A DNA stretch of 64,000 nt, taken from Phyllobacterium calauticae. Its GTDB lineage: Bacteria; Pseudomonadota; Alphaproteobacteria; Rhizobiales; Rhizobiaceae. Shown here in pieces: positions 35,867-43,750 of the stretch. Numbering within the stretch: the stretch's first letter is position 1; the number at the start of each line of letters is the position of its first letter. Position numbers and translations under genes: made by a program. The stretch is from positions 248,001 through 312,000 of the forward strand of contig NZ_JAGENB010000005.1 in assembly GCF_019991125.1 (NCBI RefSeq), read 5' to 3'. The notes below the pieces were generated by a model. It saw nothing but the letters and a program-made list of their open reading frames with translations, did no database searches and was not told the DNA's origin.

Positions 35867-35889
35867 AACTTGAGAAAAAGAGTCAAGTT
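35867..35889 (-). promoter_or_regulatory. IRO box (RirA site) of the sigma-factor gene
   Basis: AACTTGA-N9-TCAAGTT with perfect 7-base arms around the TGA-N9-TCA core, about 100 bases before the sigma-factor start. It places rpoI under iron-responsive repression, which would make the siderophore synthesis operons indirect RirA targets. The rest of the 302-base gap 35767-36068 shows only the two dyads listed separately and no gene. Confidence 0.72.
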
Positions 35890-36068
35890 AAAGAAAATGC
35901 GATTTGAAGAGGCGCTGTGAAAGCGGCGGCAAGCCGGGGATTCGAGGGTGGTTCCGCCCGAAGCGATCAAAAAGAATCTACCGGATATGTCGTTTGGCGC
36001 GGTCGACCCGGCTGCGTCGGCCTGCTAAGCCAAGCCTGTAGTGAATTGACAGTGGATACCCGATCACC

Positions 36069-36548
36069 ATGAGCCGTCTTGACAGCTTTATCCGCCGCGT
36101 GACGGCCCAGCGCGATGTTCTCAACCATATCAGCGACACGGTCAGGGAATTGCCGGGGCCTGTGCTGGAGCTGGGTCTCGGCAATGGCCGCACCTACGAT
36201 CATTTGCGCGAGCGGTTTCCAGATCGGCGGATCATTGCGTTTGATCGGGCATCCCATGCCTACAAGGCTTCCACGCCCGATCCGGAAAACATGATTATCG
36301 GGGAAATCAGGGAAACCGCGCAAAGCTTTGTCGGCATCGACGCGGCCCTGGTGCATGCGGACATCGGCACGGGCTATCCGGACCAGGATGCCATTACCCA
36401 GACATGGCTGCCGCAGCTGGCCGCTGGACTGCTTGCCCGTCACGGTATCGTCGCCAGTGGCCTGGCGCTGGACCATCCCGCGCTTGAACTGCTTCCCTTG
36501 CCTGCCAGCGTCAAGCCGGGACGTTACTTCCTTTATCGCCGCCGCTGA
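36069..36548 (+). CDS. Small class I SAM-dependent methyltransferase
   Basis: 159 residues. Motif I is LELGLGNGRTYDHLRERFP followed by the acidic IIAFDRA, and ALVHADIGTGYPDQD fits motif IV. It matches the short bacterial methyltransferase family often labelled PF12692 by length and pattern. Substrate unknown. It converges with the cyclase gene (35 bases between stops) and is not obviously part of the siderophore locus. Confidence 0.75.
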   Translation: MSRLDSFIRRVTAQRDVLNHISDTVRELPGPVLELGLGNGRTYDHLRERFPDRRIIAFDRASHAYKASTPDPENMIIGEIRETAQSFVGIDAALVHADIGTGYPDQDAITQTWLPQLAAGLLARHGIVASGLALDHPALELLPLPASVKPGRYFLYRRR

Positions 36549-36582
36549 TCCCGCGCGCCAAAGGGCGTATGCCGCGCGCCCT

Positions 36583-38316
36583 TTACGCGAAACGAATGCT
36601 GCTTTCCTGCGGAACAATGTAGACCCGAAGCGGAAGCGCCCGCCCGCGAATGGCAACATCCCTGACCTCAAGCCCTGCGGTATCGGAAGCGGCGAGGGTG
36701 ACGACGGGTTCAGAAACCACGAGGGTCACGTCGAATTCCTTCGCAACGGCTTCCAGCCGGCTGGCGACATTGACAGTGTCGCCAATCGCGGTCAGGCTCT
36801 TCACCGCCCCGTACCCCATCGCGCCGACAATGGCCGGACCGGTGTGAATGCCGATGGCAACGCGCAGGGGCATGCTGAGCTCACCCGCCAGTTCATTGTT
36901 CAGCCGTTCGATTTCCTTGACGATGATTGCAGCCGCCTTCAACGCGTTCTTGCAACCGTCGGCGGCAGAACCCGTCAGGCCAAACAGCGCCATTGCCCCA
37001 TCGCCGATGAATTTGTCGAGCCGTCCCCCCGAACGCTCGACGGCCTGGCCGACGATGGCGAAGTACCGGTTGAGCAGGAAAACGATATCATAGGGCAGCC
37101 GGGCTTCCGTCAGCATGGTGAAGCTGCGGATATCGCAAAACAGGATGGCGATTTCGCGCTCCCGTCCGGGGCTCGCCTGCTGGCTGCCTGCCGGTACGAT
37201 GCTTTCAAGGCTGGGCACGAGAAGCGGTGCAACACTGATATTGGCGGTTGGATGCAACTGACAGGCGAGACGCACGCCATAATCCGCCCCGATACGGGTG
37301 AGAGTGGTCTGCTCGATCGGTTCGGGCGGAGGCAGGGTCTCGGCGCCCTCCAGAACCTGGACACGACAGGTTGAACACCGGCCTTTGCCGCCGCAGACCG
37401 CGTAATGCGGTATGCCGCCGAGGCGGCTGGCTTCAAGGACGCTGAACCCGAGGGGAACGCGCACGCTTTCGCCATCGGCATAGCGGATTTCAATCTGGGT
37501 CGCGCGCTCGCGCCAGCGGCGGCGGATTCGCAAGGCGACAACCAGCGCCAGCCCGCCGCCAAAGGCGCCATACAATCCGGTCTTGATCAGAAACTCGTCT
37601 TGCTTGACCTCGGCGCGTTCAGCCGGGGAGGCGTAGCGCGTGGCATTGAAGTTCTTGTGACCCTGATAACCCGATGAAGGGAACTCGCCGTAGCCCGAGG
37701 CGGGCGACATGTTGGCGATGGTCCGGCCGGTATTGGCAAAACCAAGCAGGGCGAGCACCGGCAACAGGATGGCGACGGTCAACAGCACCGGTGCAGCGCT
37801 TTGATACGATTGCCGGTAGCGCAGCCAGAAATGGATGCCGATGCAGCCGTGGCACCAGATGACGATCAGGGCGAGGGTCTGCTTGACGCCGTTGAAGGGC
37901 GAGGTGATCCAGAAACCGCGTATGATCGCTTCGTAGCTGTCGTAGTAGTTGGATAACTCATGGCGGATGCGCGTGCCGACCACGTGGTCGATGATGAGCA
38001 GCGGGATCACCAGCCCCAGAATGATCTGCAGCGCTTCACCCACCGGCATGTAGAACGTCCGTCGCAGGTAGAGTGCCCGCATCGCGAGCATGACATGCGT
38101 GACCGCAGCGCCGTAGAAAAGGGTGGTGCCGACGGGATTGCGCCAAATGGCGAGAAACCATCGGCGTCCTTCCTCGGCGGCGGCAAGCGAGATGAGGTTG
38201 AGCGCGTGATTGGTCAGATGCAAGGTCAGGAATGTGAGCATGATCAAGCCCGATGCCAGCCGCGCCCTGCGCAGGGACCGCTCGGAAAGCATGGGTGCTA
38301 TCGTTGTTATCGTCAT
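36583..38316 (-). CDS. Membrane adenylate/guanylate cyclase with [2Fe-2S] ferredoxin domain
   Basis: 577 residues. The first ~260 contain about six membrane segments with histidines placed as in succinate-dehydrogenase-type cytochrome b subunits (LTLHLTNHALN, DHVVGTRIRHELS, WCHGCIGIHFWL), so heme binding is possible. A [2Fe-2S] domain follows with Cys308-x5-Cys314-x2-Cys317 and Cys352. The C-terminal class III cyclase domain has the metal-binding aspartates (AILFCDIRSFT, Asp395; FIGDGAMALFG, Asp439) and GIHTGPAIVGAMG. Redox or electron-flow control of cAMP/cGMP synthesis is the natural reading, though unproven. The ATG at 38316 is the only good start. It is transcribed alone. Confidence 0.9.
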   Translation of the reverse strand: MTITTIAPMLSERSLRRARLASGLIMLTFLTLHLTNHALNLISLAAAEEGRRWFLAIWRNPVGTTLFYGAAVTHVMLAMRALYLRRTFYMPVGEALQIILGLVIPLLIIDHVVGTRIRHELSNYYDSYEAIIRGFWITSPFNGVKQTLALIVIWCHGCIGIHFWLRYRQSYQSAAPVLLTVAILLPVLALLGFANTGRTIANMSPASGYGEFPSSGYQGHKNFNATRYASPAERAEVKQDEFLIKTGLYGAFGGGLALVVALRIRRRWRERATQIEIRYADGESVRVPLGFSVLEASRLGGIPHYAVCGGKGRCSTCRVQVLEGAETLPPPEPIEQTTLTRIGADYGVRLACQLHPTANISVAPLLVPSLESIVPAGSQQASPGREREIAILFCDIRSFTMLTEARLPYDIVFLLNRYFAIVGQAVERSGGRLDKFIGDGAMALFGLTGSAADGCKNALKAAAIIVKEIERLNNELAGELSMPLRVAIGIHTGPAIVGAMGYGAVKSLTAIGDTVNVASRLEAVAKEFDVTLVVSEPVVTLAASDTAGLEVRDVAIRGRALPLRVYIVPQESSIRFA

Positions 38317-38581
38317 GAATACCGCATCAATTCCCGTATCTTGTCAGCCATATGGTTTCCCCTGTCCTCCGTCGCCGTGCAAAGCTTATGCGAGCCCATC
38401 TGATTTGGCGAGCGGGAGGCGAGCGATCAAGCGCAATGATGGCTTTTTGACAAACAATCATGGCGGTGCAGATCAAAAGATTGTTAGTGTCAGACGCCCC
38501 GAACCGGCTATAGATTTGCCGGAATCGGCAAGCGTTCGCCGAAATGGTTGAAACGATTGTGAAATACTGGATTGCGTGCGC

Positions 38582-39673
38582 ATGCAGGTTGCCTTTTACG
38601 CGCCCTTGAAATCACCCAATCACGCGACGCCGTCGGGCGATCGTGAGATGGCTCGGCTGCTCATGTCAGCGCTGCGCAGAGCCGGACACCAGGTCGAAGT
38701 CGTGTCGGAGCTGCGCAGCTTCAGCGCATCGCCGGCAATCGAAGAGCGCGAACCCATCGCCGCGGCGGCGCGCGCCGAGGTCGAGCGCCTCACAGGCCTC
38801 TGGCAGACCGGACGAAAACCTGATCTCTGGTTCTGTTATCACCCCTATTACAAGGCGCCGGACCTGATCGGCCCCGTCATGGCAGCGGCGATGGATATTC
38901 CCTACATCACCGCGGAAGCATCCTATTCGCCGCGCCGCAATGCGCTTGGCTGGGCCGGGACGCAGATTCTCGTGGCCGAAGCGGTGCGCGCAGCAGCAGT
39001 CAACCTGTGTTTTACGCAACGCGACATGGATGGGCTCGCAAGCAGTATTCCCGGCGCGCGCCTTGCCCGGTTGCAACCGTTTATCGATACCGCGCCTTTT
39101 CGTGAAAGCAGCGTCGGGCATAATCCGCATCGGCTGGTCACCGTGGCGATGATGCGGCCGGGTGACAAGTTTCGCAGCTATGAAATGCTGGCCAAGGCTC
39201 TGTCACGGATTGTCGAACGGCCCTGGACCCTGGTGATTGTCGGCGACGGTCCGGCCCGCAATGACGTGCAGGCGCTGTTTGCCGCTTTCGGTGATCGCAT
39301 CCAGTGGCTCGGACAGCGGAACGCCGGTGACATTGCCGCGTTATTGCGTCAGGGTGGTGCCTATGTCTGGCCCGGTTGCGGCGAAGCCTACGGTATCGCC
39401 TATCTTGAGGCACAGGCAGCGGGTTTGCCGGTTGTTGCGCAGGCAACGGCTGGCGTTCCCGAAGTAGTCGAGGATGGTGTGACCGGTTTCCTGACGCGGG
39501 ACGATGATGTGCCGGCTTACGCCGCCGCCATCGCCAGCCTTTTGGATGACAATGATCTGCGGCAGTCCATGGGCGCGCGGGCGCGGCGGTTTGTTCTGGA
39601 GGAGCGATCGCTGGAGAATGCGGTACGACAACTGGATGCTGTGCTGACACAATTCATGGGACGGAGCCGATGA
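38582..39673 (+). CDS. GT4-family glycosyltransferase
   Basis: 363 residues from the ATG, opening MQVAFYAPLKSPNHATPSGDREMARLL; a GTG two codons upstream is an alternative. The C-terminal domain contains LVTVAMMRPGDKFRSYEMLAKAL and the donor motif YVWPGCGEAYGIAYLEAQAAGLPVVA (E-x7-E). Its stop overlaps the start of a polysaccharide-deacetylase gene (ATGA), so they form a two-gene unit. The glycan made is unknown. A TTGACA at 38447-38452 is a possible -35 element, without a clear -10. Confidence 0.88.
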   Translation: MQVAFYAPLKSPNHATPSGDREMARLLMSALRRAGHQVEVVSELRSFSASPAIEEREPIAAAARAEVERLTGLWQTGRKPDLWFCYHPYYKAPDLIGPVMAAAMDIPYITAEASYSPRRNALGWAGTQILVAEAVRAAAVNLCFTQRDMDGLASSIPGARLARLQPFIDTAPFRESSVGHNPHRLVTVAMMRPGDKFRSYEMLAKALSRIVERPWTLVIVGDGPARNDVQALFAAFGDRIQWLGQRNAGDIAALLRQGGAYVWPGCGEAYGIAYLEAQAAGLPVVAQATAGVPEVVEDGVTGFLTRDDDVPAYAAAIASLLDDNDLRQSMGARARRFVLEERSLENAVRQLDAVLTQFMGRSR

Positions 39674-40440
39674 CGGAAGACCCAATCTGGCAGCTTCTGC
39701 AGGCGGAACTCGCGCGCTGGATCCATGCCAGCCGCAGTGCAAAATTCTGGTTGCGCGATGACGATGCGGTCGAGCCGACCGCCGCGCTGGACCGCCTCAT
39801 CGGCCTGGCCAACGATTTTGACGTGCCGGTGACGCTCGCGGTGATACCAGCCCATACGGGCGAGGCGCTGGCGGAACGCCTCGCGGCGGAGCGCCGGATC
39901 TGCGTGGCGGTTCACGGTTGGTCGCATGAAAACCATGCGCCGAAGGACCGGAAGAAGCAGGAGCTCGGCCCTGACCGGCCTCACGAGTTGGTGCTGCGGC
40001 AATTGCGCGAGGGGTGCGTGCTGCTCGCCAGGCTGTATCCTGATCGGTTTGTGCCCGTTCTTGTGCCGCCCTGGAACCGGATTGATGCGGCACTCCTGCC
40101 CTATCTCAAAGCTTGCGGGTTCAAGGCGCTCTCCGTGTTTGGCCCGGCCAAGCCGGTGGAAACCTCGGTGCCGCAGATCAACACCCATGTCGATCTGATG
40201 GACTGGCACGGCACGCGCGGCTGCCGCGACCACGCGGAACTGGTCGGCGCCATCGTGGAGCAGCTGCGGCTGCGGTTTGACGGAAGCGGTGAGCCAATCG
40301 GGATTCTGACCCATCATCTTGTTCACGACGAGTCGGCATGGGTATTCCTGACCAAACTCTTTCAGGTCGTTGCGCTAACTTCGGGCGGGCGCTGGCTCTC
40401 TATTGCTGATCTGATGAAGAGCCAGAAGCCAGCGGGTTAA
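39670..40440 (+). CDS. Polysaccharide-deacetylase-family protein
   Basis: 256 residues, NodB-like fold. The metal and catalytic residues are visible as FWLRDDDAVEP (Asp pair) and AVHGWSHENHAP (His motif), with LVPPWNRID as the distal conserved PPWNR. No signal peptide is apparent, so it may act on cytoplasmic glycan precursors. It is translationally coupled to the upstream GT4 gene, which suggests both act on one sugar chain (for instance transfer of an N-acetyl sugar and then deacetylation). It converges with the MBL-fold gene, overlapping by four bases. Confidence 0.83.
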   Translation: MTEDPIWQLLQAELARWIHASRSAKFWLRDDDAVEPTAALDRLIGLANDFDVPVTLAVIPAHTGEALAERLAAERRICVAVHGWSHENHAPKDRKKQELGPDRPHELVLRQLREGCVLLARLYPDRFVPVLVPPWNRIDAALLPYLKACGFKALSVFGPAKPVETSVPQINTHVDLMDWHGTRGCRDHAELVGAIVEQLRLRFDGSGEPIGILTHHLVHDESAWVFLTKLFQVVALTSGGRWLSIADLMKSQKPAG

Positions 40441-41267
40441 AGATCGATGACCTGGCCGTCGCGGGCGGCAAATGTCCCGCTGAAGCGCTCTCGGGCCAAT
40501 GTCTCGAATGCGTCGATCTCGTCATCGGTGCGCGAGGGCGCGTGATGGAAGAGCGCCAGTTTGCCGATCTTGCCGGCCGCCGCCAGCTTGACACCGTGCT
40601 GCCATGTGGAATGGCCATAGCCGAAGCGCCGCGGCATCTCGTCTTCCGTGTAAGTACAGTCGTAGACGACGAGATCGGCACCATCGATCAGGCGCAGCAC
40701 GGCCGGGTCGAGGATACCGGCTTCGTGTTCCGTGTCGTAAATGAGCGCGAGCACCTTGCCCGCCCATTCGATGCGGTAGCCGATACAGCCGCCGGGATGG
40801 TTCAGGCTGTCGGTCCGGATGGTGACGCCCTCGCGCGGTGTCAACACATCGCCGGAGCGGAAATCGCGAAAGCCGAGGCTTGCCTTGCAAATATCCGGCT
40901 CGACGGGAAACCAGGGCGGCCGCATGAACTGGCGGACCATTTCCCGGGTGGTCATGATCCCCGCGAGGTGGCCGGACCAGAGCCGTACATTCATCATCGG
41001 ATTGTAGAGGGGGGCAAAATACGGCAGGCCGATAATGTGATCATAATGGCTGTGGGTGAAAATAATATCGATCTGGTCCACGCCTTCCACCGACAGGGCA
41101 TCACCCGCCTGACGCAGGCCGGAGCCCCCGTCAAAGATCATTCTATGTTCACCGCAACGCACTTCGATACATGACGTGTTTCCGCCATAGCGTTCAAATT
41201 CGGGGCCGGAAACTGGTACGCTGCCACGCGTTCCCCAGAATTTCACCCGAAATATCTCTTCACTCAT
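40437..41267 (-). CDS. MBL-fold metallo-hydrolase (PhnP/cyclic phosphodiesterase-like)
   Basis: 276 residues. The N-terminus VKFWGTRGSVPVSGPEFERYGGNTSCIEV is typical of the PhnP/RNase Z-like and cyclic-nucleotide-phosphodiesterase-like MBL group; the metal motif is THSHYDHIIG, with later ligands in NHPGGCIGYRI, YDTEHE and GHSTWQHGV. Likely a phosphodiesterase acting on a cyclic phosphate, but the substrate cannot be fixed. It is near a cyclase and a second phosphodiesterase-like gene, which makes cyclic-nucleotide turnover an attractive guess. Confidence 0.8.
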   Translation of the reverse strand: MSEEIFRVKFWGTRGSVPVSGPEFERYGGNTSCIEVRCGEHRMIFDGGSGLRQAGDALSVEGVDQIDIIFTHSHYDHIIGLPYFAPLYNPMMNVRLWSGHLAGIMTTREMVRQFMRPPWFPVEPDICKASLGFRDFRSGDVLTPREGVTIRTDSLNHPGGCIGYRIEWAGKVLALIYDTEHEAGILDPAVLRLIDGADLVVYDCTYTEDEMPRRFGYGHSTWQHGVKLAAAGKIGKLALFHHAPSRTDDEIDAFETLARERFSGTFAARDGQVIDL

Positions 41268-41467
41268 ACGTTTCTCACACCCAATTCCCCGTTTTTTTGG
41301 TCATCGTAACCAAACTGCAGACGTTATGCGAGGCTTGGATTTTGTTTTATTGGCTAAGTGCGCAATAAAAGTCTGCCATTCAGCATATGTAGGCGATAGC
41401 GATTTGTTTTTTAAGCTTTATGACAATCGCTGATACAAATGTATAAAATCATCGGAACATCTGATTC

Positions 41468-43237
41468 ATGTCCTCATCCGCATTTCCGCCTGTCGCCATC
41501 ATCGCAGATGCCCATTTTCACGATCTTTACGGCGATTATGATTTTGCCGGGGTAGAGGCCGGCGGCCGGCGCATGACAGCGCGGCGCCTGACGGATACGG
41601 TGCGCTCCACCCGGGTTTTCAACGAAAGCTATTTTGCCCTGCGCACGGCCCTGGACGAGGTCGTGCAACGGGGAATCAAGCAGGTCGTCCTGCTCGGGGA
41701 CTATTCCGATGACGGGCAGGTTGCGACGCTGAACGCACTTCGGCTTTTGCTGGATGGCTACACCAAAGCGCATGGGCTGGTCTTTACCGCCACTCCGGGA
41801 AACCACGACATATTCGGCCCCGAAGGGCGGCATCATGCCAAGCGCCTGCTCAACCCCGACGGCACATACACCATCGTTGCCAGTGACAGCGCATTCATTG
41901 ACGAGGATGCGGACGGGATGGTCGTAACGGACAAGATGTTCTGCGCAGGCTATCCCGAGGGATTGCGGGCTCTGCCGGATCTCGGGTTCTTTCGCCGCGC
42001 GGGCGATCTGCACTGGGAAACGCCCTTCGGGCCGGACGATGCGCCGGAACAGCGGCTCTATCCGGTGCGCTCAGCCGACGGCACAAATGAGTACCGCCTG
42101 ATGGATGCATCCTATCTTGTCGAGCCGGTGGCGGGCCTCTGGCTGTTGATGATCGACGCCAATGTTTTCGAACCGCGTGACGGCGATTTCGAGCGCGGCA
42201 GTTCCGGCGCATTCATCGACAGCACCAATGCCGGCTGGAATGCCATGCTGCGGCACAAGCGGTTTGTCATCGAATGGATCAAGGACGTCACGAGGCGGGC
42301 GGAGCTTGAAGGTAAGAAGCTGCTTACATTCTCGCACTACCCGATGCTGGATATCCTCGATGGCACGCATGACGATGAAAGGCAGGTCATCGGCAACACG
42401 GGCTCGGTCAAGCGCATGCCGCTGCCGGATGTTGCCGCCGCGATGATGGATGCCGGGATGAGGATACATTTTAGCGGCCATCTGCATGTCAATGATACCG
42501 CGAGGGTTGCGCAGGATGCGTCCTGGCTGATCAATATCGGTGTGCCGTCACTGGTGGCATTTCCGCCCGCGTTCAAGGTCGTCACCTTCGAGGCGCAGAC
42601 CCTTAAAGTTGAAACCGTCGGGATTGACCGACAGGCGATCGATCCGCGCCTGAACGCCCTGTACCGGACCGAAATCGATCTGACCGGCAAGAAGATCGGA
42701 AAGATGCTCGATGCCGCGGATTACGGAGCCTTCATCTCCGAGCACGTCGATCAGCTGGTCGTGCACCGGTACCTGCGGCGCGAATGGCCCAGGGACATGG
42801 CGCGGGCTCTACCGTTGCTCACCCTCGGTGACCTGCTCACACTCAGCCTGTTCGATCAGCCCGTGGATATGGATGCGACCATCATCCTTGTCCATGCCGA
42901 GCGCGGGCGTGCCGAGACCAAAGCCAGGCTGGATGCCTTGCTGGCGGGCAGGGAGGTTGCCCTCGAGTCTTTCGACGGGATCACGGTGCAGGAATTTCTG
43001 GGCGACTGGTACCGCCTCAGAATGGGCAGCGAAATGGCGCTCGATCGCATACCAGCGGGAAGACTGGCCATCTATCACATCCTGATCGATGTTTTTGCCG
43101 TGTCCGATGCATTGGAAACGGGCGGCGCGCAGGAGCGGTTTGCCCGGATTGTGCGTATGATGGGCTGCTATCTCTCAGGATTGCCGTCGCGCCATTTCAG
43201 GATCGATCTTGCCACCGGCAGCGTCGAAAAAGTCTGA
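41468..43237 (+). CDS. Metallophosphoesterase, cAMP-phosphodiesterase-like
   Basis: 589 residues. The calcineurin-type core is complete: ADAHFHD (Asp14, His16), LLGDYSDDGQ, TPGNHD, TFSHYP and FSGHLHVND. This order fits class III cyclic-nucleotide phosphodiesterases and related enzymes. The C-terminal ~200 residues (after about 390) are an extra helical part without a recognised motif. No signal peptide. The gene stands alone on the plus strand with a 200-base AT-rich upstream gap and ends 18 bases from the convergent cNMP-binding gene. cAMP as substrate is inferred from family and context. Confidence 0.82.
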   Translation: MSSSAFPPVAIIADAHFHDLYGDYDFAGVEAGGRRMTARRLTDTVRSTRVFNESYFALRTALDEVVQRGIKQVVLLGDYSDDGQVATLNALRLLLDGYTKAHGLVFTATPGNHDIFGPEGRHHAKRLLNPDGTYTIVASDSAFIDEDADGMVVTDKMFCAGYPEGLRALPDLGFFRRAGDLHWETPFGPDDAPEQRLYPVRSADGTNEYRLMDASYLVEPVAGLWLLMIDANVFEPRDGDFERGSSGAFIDSTNAGWNAMLRHKRFVIEWIKDVTRRAELEGKKLLTFSHYPMLDILDGTHDDERQVIGNTGSVKRMPLPDVAAAMMDAGMRIHFSGHLHVNDTARVAQDASWLINIGVPSLVAFPPAFKVVTFEAQTLKVETVGIDRQAIDPRLNALYRTEIDLTGKKIGKMLDAADYGAFISEHVDQLVVHRYLRREWPRDMARALPLLTLGDLLTLSLFDQPVDMDATIILVHAERGRAETKARLDALLAGREVALESFDGITVQEFLGDWYRLRMGSEMALDRIPAGRLAIYHILIDVFAVSDALETGGAQERFARIVRMMGCYLSGLPSRHFRIDLATGSVEKV

Positions 43238-43255
43238 TAATTTGAAAAATGCCGG

Positions 43256-43705
43256 TCAGTGCTTGCTGCGCTCTTCCGAGAGCTCCGCTGTCGTATGGCT
43301 CAGCCGGCTGGCGAGAACCCGCATGATTTCGATGGTCATCTCGGGATAGTCGCTCAGCAGCTTGAGAAAATGCTCCTTGCTGATGCGCAGGGCCTCAAGC
43401 GGGGTTGAGGCCGTAACCGTGGCCGTGCGCAGGACATCGCAAAGGATCGCGATCTCGCCGACGATGGAATCGTGCTCGACTTCAGCGACCTTGATCTGTC
43501 CGTTGGGCGTATCGACGCTGACCTCGGCCGTACCCGACAGAATAACGTAGGCGGCATCGCCCATATCGCCTTGACGGAACAAAGCCTGATCGGCGCGATA
43601 GCTGACACGATCCGACGTAAAGGCCAGAAGCTTGAGCTTCGCTGGCGCCACACCAGAAAACAGCGGAATCCGCCGCAACATTTCGACTTCGTCTTTCAGA
43701 AGCAT
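43256..43705 (-). CDS. Free-standing cyclic-nucleotide-binding domain protein
   Basis: 149 residues, a CRP-type sensor domain without a DNA-binding part. The phosphate-binding cassette is well kept: VGEIAILCDVLRTATV (Gly-Glu ... Arg-Thr-Ala), so it should bind cAMP or cGMP. A C-terminal helical tail (VLASRLSHTTAELSEERSKH) could mediate contact with a partner. It follows the unusual ABC protein by 45 bases on the same strand, so it is probably its cytosolic regulator (inference). Confidence 0.85.
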   Translation of the reverse strand: MLLKDEVEMLRRIPLFSGVAPAKLKLLAFTSDRVSYRADQALFRQGDMGDAAYVILSGTAEVSVDTPNGQIKVAEVEHDSIVGEIAILCDVLRTATVTASTPLEALRISKEHFLKLLSDYPEMTIEIMRVLASRLSHTTAELSEERSKH

Positions 43706-43750
43706 GAACGTCCAATACCCCCAAGTGCCACTCTACCCAGACATAGAGTA

